11,227 nt of DNA from Elusimicrobiota bacterium (GTDB lineage: Bacteria > Elusimicrobiota > Elusimicrobia > UBA1565 > UBA9628): assembly GCA_028717525.1 (NCBI GenBank), contig JAQUNT010000030.1, positions 1 through 11,227 of the forward strand, read 5' to 3'. The notes under the pieces are model-generated. The model had not been told where the DNA came from. It ran no database searches and saw nothing but the letters and a program-made list of their open reading frames with translations. Positions 1 to 5,027 of this stretch are shown here, piece after piece. Position 1 is the first letter of the stretch; each line of letters begins with the position of its first letter. The translations under genes were made by a program, and so were the position numbers.

Positions 1-1
1 C

Positions 2-460
2 GACATCGTGCGGACCTATTTCACGGACCTCGTGGCTCCGGCTTTGCTGTGCCGCGCCGTGGCGGGCGGGATGGTGCGCCGCAAGTGGGGGCGCATCGTC
101 AACATCTCCTCCATCACCGCGGCGGCGCCCGGCGAGGCCTTGGTCCCCTACGCCTCGGCCAAGGCGGGCCTCAACGCCTTGACCCGGGGGCTCTCCGCCG
201 AGGTGGCGCGCTACGGGGTCACGGTCAACGCGATCATGCCCGGCTTCATGCTCACGGACATGGGCCGCGACGCGGTGCTGAAGATGAGCTCGGCCAAGAG
301 CGGGCTCTCCGAGGACGAGGTCCTGGAGCGCCTGCGCCGGGCCGTGCCGCTCAAGAAGCTCACCGAGCCCGCGGAGGTCGCGGCTTTGGCGCGCTTCCTG
401 GCCGGAGACGAGGCGGGCTTCATCACCGGCCAGGTCATCGGCGCGGCGGGCGGGGCCTAG
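2..460 (+). CDS. Short-chain dehydrogenase/reductase (FabG-like), 3' part
   Basis: This is the C-terminal part of a classical short-chain dehydrogenase/reductase, an NAD(P)H-dependent cytosolic oxidoreductase; the closest well-known relatives are 3-oxoacyl-ACP reductases. The reading frame is open to the left edge, so the Rossmann nucleotide-binding N-terminus (TGxxxGxG) lies outside the window. Visible are the catalytic serine strand GRIVNISS (about 89-112), the YxxxK active site in VPYASAK (Tyr codon 149-151), the following VNAIMPGF segment (family usual: VNxIxPGx), and a C-terminal FITGQVI segment typical of the family's last strand. The usual VDGG ending is AAGG here. Its TAG stop is 30 bases before the symporter start. 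The substrate cannot be told from this fragment; family assignment is firm, FabG function is not. Confidence 0.93.
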   Translation, partial: DIVRTYFTDLVAPALLCRAVAGGMVRRKWGRIVNISSITAAAPGEALVPYASAKAGLNALTRGLSAEVARYGVTVNAIMPGFMLTDMGRDAVLKMSSAKSGLSEDEVLERLRRAVPLKKLTEPAEVAALARFLAGDEAGFITGQVIGAAGGA

Positions 461-475
461 TCCGCCCCCGCATTT

Positions 476-484
476 TGTTACAAT
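476..484 (+). promoter_or_regulatory. Extended -10 element before the symporter gene
   Basis: The sequence TGTTACAAT combines a TGn extension with the hexamer TACAAT (479-484), matching five of six bases of the sigma-70 -10 consensus in an otherwise very GC-rich stretch. No -35 match is seen 17 bases upstream. Only six bases separate the hexamer from the ATG at 491 and there is no Shine-Dalgarno sequence, so transcription would start at or next to the start codon. This is inferred from sequence alone. Confidence 0.55.
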
Positions 485-490
485 CGCACG

Positions 491-2029
491 ATGCCCGCTG
501 AACTCCACCTGGGCTGGCTCGACGGAGCCATCCTCGTCGGCTACGTCGTCATGCTGGCCTCCATCGGCTGGTGGGCGGCGCACCGCACGGTCAAGACCAC
601 GGAAGACTACTTCCTGGCCAACCGCTCCATCCCCTGGCTGGTCACCACCGCGAGCTTCGTGGCCACCTGCATCAGCGCCCTGACCTTCATCGGGACCCCG
701 GCCGAGGGCTTCTCCTCGGACTACCGCTACCTGCTGAGCAACCCGGGCGACATCGCGGCCACCATCTTCATCGCCATGGTGTTCCTGCCGCACTTCCAGA
801 AGCTGCGCGTGACCTCCATCTACCAGGCCGTGGCCGAGCGCTTCGGGCCGCCGGCGCGCACCACCTGCTCCGCCTATTTCCTGCTCACGCGCTCCTTGGC
901 GTCCACCGTGCGCATCGTGGCCATCGCCAAGGTCCTGGAGGTGGTGACGGGCGGCGGCCTGTCCTACCCGCAGTGCGTGATCATCACCGTGGGCGGCATA
1001 CTGGCCTACACCACCTTGGGCGGGGGCCGGGCCATCGCCTGGACCGACCTCATGCAGTTCGGCCTGCTGGTAACCGGCGCGATCTCGGCTCTGGTCTACA
1101 TCGTGACGCAGGTCCCCGGCGGCGTGCCCGCCATCATCGACGCGGGCCGCCACGCCATGACCTCGGACGGCACGCTCTACAACAAGTTCAACTTCACGGA
1201 GATGTACAAGCCCGAGAACCTGGGCCTGATGGCGCTGATGACCATCTGGGGCTTCTTCAACTCCTCGGCCGCCTACGGCACGGACCAGGACATGGTGCAG
1301 CGCCTGCTGGCCTGCAACGACAACCGCAAGGCGCGCTGGAGCCTGATGGCCTGGGGCCTGGCCGGCATCCCCATCACCTTCCTCTTTTTGAGCATCGGCG
1401 CGGGGCTCTACGCCTACGCGCGCGTGCACCCGGAGCTCATCGCGGGCATGACGGACAACGACCACATCTTCCCGCGCTTCATCCTGGGGGTCATGCCGCA
1501 CGGGCTGCGCGGGCTGCTCCTGGCCGCGGTGGCCTCGGCCGCCATGGGCAGCGCGGACTCGGCCTTAGCCTCGCTGTCTACGGCCTTCACCATGGACTTC
1601 TACAAGCCCTTCTGGGGCAAGGGCAAGACCGAGGCCCAGGTGGTCAAGGTCTCCAAGCTCTCCTTCGTGGGCTTCGGGATCTTCTTCATGCTCGTGGCTC
1701 TGGCCCTCAAGAGCATGGACAACCTGCTTTGGCTGGCCTTCCGGCTCATCGCCTTCACCTACGGCCCCCTGCTGGGCATCTTCGTGGTGACCATCATGAC
1801 GGACTGGCGGCTCTCCGCGCGCAAGGTGCTGGGCCTGATGCTCGTCCCCACGGTGCTGACCTTCGCGCTGGCCATGCTGGCCTGGTACATGAACACGCAC
1901 GGCGGAGGGCCGTTCTGGCACGGCCTGCACGGGACCTACTGGCGGCTCTACACCATCTTCGGCACGCTCTTCGTGCTGGCCGGGGCCTGGCTGCTCAAGG
2001 AAAAAGGTGCCACGGGTCAACTTTCTTAA
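491..2029 (+). CDS. Sodium:solute symporter (SSS family) permease
   Basis: A 512-residue inner-membrane permease of the SSS family (relatives: PutP, SGLT, pantothenate and sialic acid symporters), which couples uptake of a small solute to sodium entry. It is hydrophobic throughout, with about 13 membrane segments, the usual family number. Family signatures visible are TTEDYFLANRSIPW (residues 36-49) after the first helix, GTDQDMVQR (263-271, usual form GxDQxxVQR), and SADSALASLSTAFTMDFYK (354-372), the segment that carries the sodium-site Ser/Thr residues in this fold. The substrate cannot be deduced. The ATG at 491 is chosen because the coding signature starts there and a -10 element sits just upstream. 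The last seven residues (GATGQLS) and the TAA stop are encoded by the hairpin repeat beginning at 2006, so the original C-terminus was probably different. Confidence 0.95.
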   Translation: MPAELHLGWLDGAILVGYVVMLASIGWWAAHRTVKTTEDYFLANRSIPWLVTTASFVATCISALTFIGTPAEGFSSDYRYLLSNPGDIAATIFIAMVFLPHFQKLRVTSIYQAVAERFGPPARTTCSAYFLLTRSLASTVRIVAIAKVLEVVTGGGLSYPQCVIITVGGILAYTTLGGGRAIAWTDLMQFGLLVTGAISALVYIVTQVPGGVPAIIDAGRHAMTSDGTLYNKFNFTEMYKPENLGLMALMTIWGFFNSSAAYGTDQDMVQRLLACNDNRKARWSLMAWGLAGIPITFLFLSIGAGLYAYARVHPELIAGMTDNDHIFPRFILGVMPHGLRGLLLAAVASAAMGSADSALASLSTAFTMDFYKPFWGKGKTEAQVVKVSKLSFVGFGIFFMLVALALKSMDNLLWLAFRLIAFTYGPLLGIFVVTIMTDWRLSARKVLGLMLVPTVLTFALAMLAWYMNTHGGGPFWHGLHGTYWRLYTIFGTLFVLAGAWLLKEKGATGQLS

Positions 2030-2071
2030 CTTACTTCGGTCAGAAAGTTAAGAAAGTTAACACCTGTCACC
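2006..2071. repeat. Hairpin repeat, copy 1 (REP-like)
   Basis: Two 27-base arms, 2006-2032 and 2045-2071, form an imperfect inverted repeat around a 12-base loop. The left arm starts GGTGCCACGGGTCAAC and the right arm ends AACACCTGTCACC; the inner 14 bases (AACTTTCTTAACTT and its complement) pair perfectly. 23 of 27 arm positions are complementary. A second copy lies at 4443-4507 in the same orientation. It sits between the convergent symporter and ADP-ribosylglycohydrolase genes and supplies the last codons and stops of both. There is no T-run after the stem, so it is not a standard intrinsic terminator, though such a hairpin could still affect RNA 3' ends. The architecture resembles REP elements moved by RAYT/Y1 transposases; no transposase is in the window. 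Confidence 0.88.
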
Positions 2072-2965
2072 AAGCCTCCTGGCCAGCCGCTCGATCTCTT
2101 CGCGCGCCTCCAGCCTGGCCAGGAGCTCCCGCGGCAGGGCTTGAACCCCGTTGCGGGCCCCGAATAGGGCTCCGGCCATGGAGAGGATGGTGTCCGTGTC
2201 TCCGGCCAGGGAGATGGAGTATTCCGCCATGGCCGCGAAGTCCTCGGTATGGCGGCAGAACACGTGCAGGGCGGTCACCACGGATTCATGCGCGCGCACG
2301 CTGTTGCCCAGCCGCTCGCGCACCTGCGCCGCCTGGGGCGGCTGCCCGAGCCAGGCCGCGGCCTGCTCCAGGCGGGTCCGGTATTCCGGGGCCTTGGCCC
2401 CGGCCAGCAAAGACTCCAGGAAGGGCTTCGCCGCGAACTCCGGCGCCAGGGCCGAAGCCGCTGCGCGGGCCATGAGCACTCCGCCCTCCACTCCCAGGGG
2501 ATGCGCGTGCGTGATGAGGCTGGCGCGAGCGGCAGCGTCCTCCAGGGCCGCGGGGTCTCTGTGGAAGAAGAGCCCCAAAGGCGCCGCGCGCATGGCCGCG
2601 CCGTTTCCGAAGGAGCCCTGCGGGAAGGTCGCGCGGGAAGCCTCGCGCCAGGGCTTGCCCGCGCGTACGGCCAAGAGGATGCGGCGCGTGCTGGGCCCGT
2701 AGCCCCGCAAGACCTCCATGCGCTCGGCCCAGAGCTTGGCCAGGTGGTCGCAGTCCACCCCGCTTCGGGCGATGAGGGATTCGGCCAAGGCCATGCTCAT
2801 CTGGGTGTCGTCGGTCCAGCGCAAGGTCCCCGCATGCGGCAGGCAGATGAGGCGCCAGGCCAGCTTTTCCACGGGCCCGCCCTCATATGGAGCTCCCAGG
2901 GCGTCGCCCAAGGCGGCTCCCAGAAGCGAGCCTGCGAAGCGCTCCTGCAGACTGGGCGGGTTCAT
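2057..2965 (-). CDS. ADP-ribosylglycohydrolase (DraG/ARH family)
   Basis: A 302-residue, all-alpha, probably cytosolic enzyme of the ADP-ribosylglycohydrolase family, which removes ADP-ribose from modified proteins or related substrates using two magnesium ions. Motifs in order: GAALGDALGAPYEG (residues 16-29), WTDDTQMSMA (50-59, metal ligands T51, D52, D53), GSFGNGAAMRAAP (117-129), THAHPLG (152-158), and AGDTDT (254-259, metal ligands D256, D258 and T259). All metal positions are intact, so it should be active; length is normal. It is the third gene of a minus-strand operon, and its ATG overlaps the TGA of the membrane-protein gene (ATGA), suggesting coupled translation. The last four residues (GDRC) and the TAA stop come from the repeat at 2006-2071. 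It has no signal peptide. Target unknown: it could reverse a regulatory ADP-ribosylation, as DraG does, or act as an immunity enzyme against an ADP-ribosylating toxin. Confidence 0.94.
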   Translation of the reverse strand: MNPPSLQERFAGSLLGAALGDALGAPYEGGPVEKLAWRLICLPHAGTLRWTDDTQMSMALAESLIARSGVDCDHLAKLWAERMEVLRGYGPSTRRILLAVRAGKPWREASRATFPQGSFGNGAAMRAAPLGLFFHRDPAALEDAAARASLITHAHPLGVEGGVLMARAAASALAPEFAAKPFLESLLAGAKAPEYRTRLEQAAAWLGQPPQAAQVRERLGNSVRAHESVVTALHVFCRHTEDFAAMAEYSISLAGDTDTILSMAGALFGARNGVQALPRELLARLEAREEIERLARRLGDRC

Positions 2966-3246
2966 CCTACGCCAGGGCCCGGAGCGCGGCAGAAGCGGCG
3001 GTGCAGCATGGGGATGAGCAGCTGGCAGGAAGCGTGGAACGCGGTCAGGCCCAGCAGAAGCAGGAAGCTCTGCCGCCAGACGCAGTAGGAGAGATAGAGG
3101 AACCAGGACGCGGCCGGTATCCCCGATGGGCCGCGTCCCAGCCGGTTGCGCTTGAGCCAGGCATACAGGGACCAGAGGTAGAGCAGCAGACCCAGGCCCA
3201 AGGCGATGGGCATGGTCACGGCGAGGAGCTTCTGGACCGCGTTCAT
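2962..3246 (-). CDS. Small membrane protein, candidate immunity protein
   Basis: A 94-residue hydrophobic protein starting MNAVQKLLAV. Likely membrane segments are residues 6-30, about 43-58 and 60-80, separated by a basic loop (LKRNRLGRGP, 31-40) containing a GPSGIP motif (39-44). The ATG at 3246 overlaps the TGA of the upstream secreted-protein gene (ATGA), and its own TGA overlaps the next ATG the same way, so it is the middle gene of a tightly coupled operon. The frame stays open upstream, but that extension would lie inside the upstream gene and reads as arginine/proline-rich nonsense. No family is recognised with certainty. Small membrane proteins with a GPSxIP-type loop directly after RHS-like C-terminal domains are, from memory, often immunity candidates; this is inference from position and shape only. 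Confidence 0.82.
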   Translation of the reverse strand: MNAVQKLLAVTMPIALGLGLLLYLWSLYAWLKRNRLGRGPSGIPAASWFLYLSYCVWRQSFLLLLGLTAFHASCQLLIPMLHRRFCRAPGPGVG

Positions 3247-4400
3247 AGCAGGGGTATGGTGGGGCCCGTGTAGACCCGCTGGCCCATCAGGCCCTTGAGC
3301 GTGCCGCCGATGCGCCCCTCCTCGGCGATGGGATAGCGCAGGAGCTTGCCGGAGACTTTCGCGCTGCCCGAGCCGAGGTAGCCGCGCCCGTACTTGGCCA
3401 GCAGCTCCGGGCCTCCGGCCTTGCACCAGTTCAGGGCTCCGCGCGCGCCCTGGCCCGTGCCCGCGATGACGAATTGGCCCGGCTTGAGGACCGCGGAGCC
3501 GTTCGCGGCCGCGGCCGGGGCCCAGCGCGTGACCGTCTGCACCCCCGCGGTCATGGGCTTGAGGATGCCGGCTCCGCCCAGGGCCAGGGAGTAGAGCAGC
3601 CCGGTCACCGTGCCGGCGCCGTAGGCGCCGGCTTTCCGGTCGGCCGGGTCCGTGCCCCCGTTGATCTTCTTGCGCACCCAGCCCGTGGCGCCGAAGGTCA
3701 GGGCGTCCCCGAAGCCCGCGCTGAAGTTGGAGGCCCGCTCCAGGTTCTTCGCGCCCACCCGTTCATCCACCCAGAGCAGGGCCCGGTCCAAGGTCGAGAG
3801 CTCCAAGGCCGGGCGCGAGACCGCAGGCGGAGACTTCACCGCCAAGGAGCGCAGCTTGGGGGAGTCTCCGGCCGGGGCGCGGCGGAAGGCGTCCAGAGCG
3901 GCCTGGCGTTCGTCCGGGGGCCTGGGCCGGAGCGCTGCCGTCCGGCCCCCGGCCGGCAGGCTTTCGGCCTTTTTGCGCTGGTCCAGGGCTTCGGCCAGGC
4001 GGGCCGCGCTGCGCAGGGACGAGGCCTGCTGGCTCTGGAAGGCCGCTCTTTGGGCCGCGAGCTTCTCGGCCGGGGGACCGGACGTTGCCGCGGCCTGCGC
4101 TCTCAGGCGGGGCCTGCCCCCCGGGGCGTAATGCTCCCTGAGCGCGGCGAGCTCAGCGCTTAGGCCCAGGCTCCGGGCCGCGGCAGCCACGCTGCCTAGG
4201 TAGGCCCGGACCTCAGCGGCCGAGGAGCAGGGCGCGGCGCAGCCCTCCTGGACCAGCCGGGCCTGGGCCTGGGCCGCGTAGGGCTGGCCCGGAAGATGGT
4301 TCCGGAACGAGGCTTGGGCCCGCGCCAAGGGCTCGTCCGGGCCCGCGGCCGCGGGGCCCGCGCAGGCGATCAGGAGGACGGCGAGGATGGAGGGGCGCAT
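3243..4400 (-). CDS. Secreted protein with RHS/polymorphic-toxin-like C-terminal domain
   Basis: A 385-residue exported protein. Residues 1-20 form a signal peptide (MRPSILAVLLIACAGPAAAG). The N-terminal part holds a close cysteine pair (GCAAPC), possibly a disulfide. Residues about 90-195 are alanine/arginine/glutamine-rich and probably helical. Near residues 226-275 comes SAGFGDALTFGATGWVRKK and then KAGAYGAGTVTG, the pattern GFGDxLxFGxTxxxR plus KxGxYxxG that I know from the segment before the variable tip of RHS/polymorphic toxins. The end (NWCKAGGPE, VSGKLLRYP, KGLMGQRVYTGP) resembles the conserved tail of the same proteins. No RHS repeats are present, so the tail stands alone on a short exported protein. 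An ATG at 4409 is in frame, but the -10-like hexamer ends at 4410, so 4400 fits the promoter better. It is first in a three-gene operon. Toxic activity is unproven. Confidence 0.82.
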   Translation of the reverse strand: MRPSILAVLLIACAGPAAAGPDEPLARAQASFRNHLPGQPYAAQAQARLVQEGCAAPCSSAAEVRAYLGSVAAAARSLGLSAELAALREHYAPGGRPRLRAQAAATSGPPAEKLAAQRAAFQSQQASSLRSAARLAEALDQRKKAESLPAGGRTAALRPRPPDERQAALDAFRRAPAGDSPKLRSLAVKSPPAVSRPALELSTLDRALLWVDERVGAKNLERASNFSAGFGDALTFGATGWVRKKINGGTDPADRKAGAYGAGTVTGLLYSLALGGAGILKPMTAGVQTVTRWAPAAAANGSAVLKPGQFVIAGTGQGARGALNWCKAGGPELLAKYGRGYLGSGSAKVSGKLLRYPIAEEGRIGGTLKGLMGQRVYTGPTIPLL

Positions 4401-4409
4401 CCGGGACAT

Positions 4410-4438
4410 AGTATTGTCCCGTCGACGGGCTTTGTCAA
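4410..4438 (-). promoter_or_regulatory. Sigma-70-like promoter of the secreted-protein operon, with internal palindrome
   Basis: On the minus strand a perfect -35 hexamer TTGACA (4438-4433) is followed after exactly 17 bases by AATACT (4415-4410), matching four of six -10 bases. Transcription would start near 4403, so the ATG at 4400 would be nearly leaderless; no Shine-Dalgarno sequence is present. The spacer contains the perfect 12-base palindrome CCCGTCGACGGG (4418-4429), a possible operator. The second repeat copy begins five bases upstream of the -35 element. Confidence 0.6.
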
Positions 4439-4442
4439 GCGT

Positions 4443-4507
4443 GGTGCCACGGGTCAACTTTCTTAACTTCCCTGACGAGTAAGTTAAGAAAGTTAACCCC
4501 TGTCACC
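4443..4507. repeat. Hairpin repeat, copy 2 (REP-like)
   Basis: Arms 4443-4469 and 4481-4507 surround an 11-base loop. The arms match copy 1 (2006-2071) at 53 of 54 positions, the one difference being AACCCC for AACACC in the right arm, while the loops differ completely (CCCTGACGAGT versus ACTTCGGTCAGA). 24 of 27 arm positions are complementary, and three of the stem mismatches are the same in both copies. The copy lies between two genes on the same strand: it supplies the TGA stop of the ferritin-like gene and ends just upstream of the promoter of the next operon. Conserved arms with free loops indicate selection or recent copying of the stem. Confidence 0.88.
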
Positions 4508-5012
4508 CTAGATCCATCGGCTTGGGGAACCGGTCCGGCTGGCTGTCGAGGAGGTCGGAGAGCTGGACCAGATGGCTGCGCTCCTCTTCCAGGATCTTGT
4601 CCAGGATGCCGCTGCGGTCGCCGAGGACCAGGTCCTTCATGGACATGTAGGTGAAGATGGTGTCCTTCTCCACGGCCATGGCCAGCTCGAGCGCCTCCAG
4701 ATCGGACAGCACGGCGCTGGCCGAGGTCCGCGCCAGGCGGGTGCCCATGATGACGCTGCTGGCGGCCACGGCGCGCTGGAAGGGCGAGGCCTCGGCCGAG
4801 CAGGATTCGGCCGGCTGGCTGAGCTCGAGCGAGCGCAGGATCTTTTTGAACTCCGCGGCGTGCTCGATCTCCTGCCTGCGCAGGAGAAGCCAAGTCTGCT
4901 TGAGGCGCTCGTCTTTGGTCTCGCGCTCGAACCTCTCGTAGAGCGCCCGGCCGCCTTCTTCCATGGCGATGGCCAGCTTGATGAGGTCTGGCGCGCTGTA
5001 GGCGGTCTTCAA
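4503..5012 (-). CDS. Ferritin-like diiron protein (rubrerythrin-type four-helix bundle)
   Basis: A 169-residue soluble protein with the four-helix diiron pattern of the rubrerythrin/ferritin-like superfamily. The likely metal ligands lie on four helices: the MEEGG segment (E18/E19), ExxH at E48-H51 in RRQEIEHAAEF, E115 in AMAVEKDTIF, and ExxH at E144-H147 in EEERSHL. There is no C-terminal rubredoxin domain, so it is not a full rubrerythrin. Likely roles are peroxide or oxygen reduction, or iron handling, in the cytosol. The start is the TTG at 5012, supported by AGGAG at 5022-5018 with a five-base gap; the next in-frame ATG (residue 17) would cut off half of helix 1. It starts 15 bases after the stop of the large upstream gene, so the two are probably co-transcribed. 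Its final glycine codon straddles the repeat edge and its TGA stop lies inside copy 2. Confidence 0.88.
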   Translation of the reverse strand: MKTAYSAPDLIKLAIAMEEGGRALYERFERETKDERLKQTWLLLRRQEIEHAAEFKKILRSLELSQPAESCSAEASPFQRAVAASSVIMGTRLARTSASAVLSDLEALELAMAVEKDTIFTYMSMKDLVLGDRSGILDKILEEERSHLVQLSDLLDSQPDRFPKPMDLG

Positions 5013-5017
5013 GGGGG

Positions 5018-5022
5018 CTCCT
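5018..5022 (-). promoter_or_regulatory. Shine-Dalgarno site deciding a TTG start
   Basis: AGGAG on the minus strand lies five bases before the TTG at 5012 and six bases after the TAG stop of the large upstream gene. It is the only clear ribosome-binding site in the window and marks an internal operon gene. First genes of transcription units here have none. Confidence 0.7.
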
Positions 5023-5027
5023 GAGGC

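Noticed and set aside
8..460. GTG at 8 as the true start of the short-chain dehydrogenase
   Set aside because: The frame continues to the left edge, and a start there would remove the whole nucleotide-binding half of the fold.
2006..2071. The hairpin as a classical rho-independent terminator
   Set aside because: The stem is long with an AT-rich inner part, and no T-run follows on either strand.
571..2475. Long open frames antisense to, or in other frames of, the symporter, TPR and fusion genes
   Set aside because: They are rich in Arg, Gly, Pro and His without domain patterns, as expected for shadow frames in GC-rich DNA, and they overlap genes with clear family signatures.
3243..3600. ADP-ribosyltransferase catalytic motifs in the secreted protein, which would pair with the ADP-ribosylglycohydrolase
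   Set aside because: No convincing Arg / STS / ExE or His-Tyr-Glu set is visible; the AEEGR stretch alone is not evidence.
4401..4457. An upstream in-frame start at 4457 (MTRGTTLDK) or at 4409 for the secreted protein
   Set aside because: The 4457 extension reads into the repeat and across the -35/-10 elements, and puts polar residues before the signal peptide. The 4409 ATG directly abuts the -10-like hexamer and would not be transcribed from that promoter.
2006..4507. The two repeats as ends of one composite mobile element carrying the operon between them
   Set aside because: Each copy is itself a complete hairpin, both are in the same orientation, there is no transposase between them, and the genes between show no compositional break by eye.
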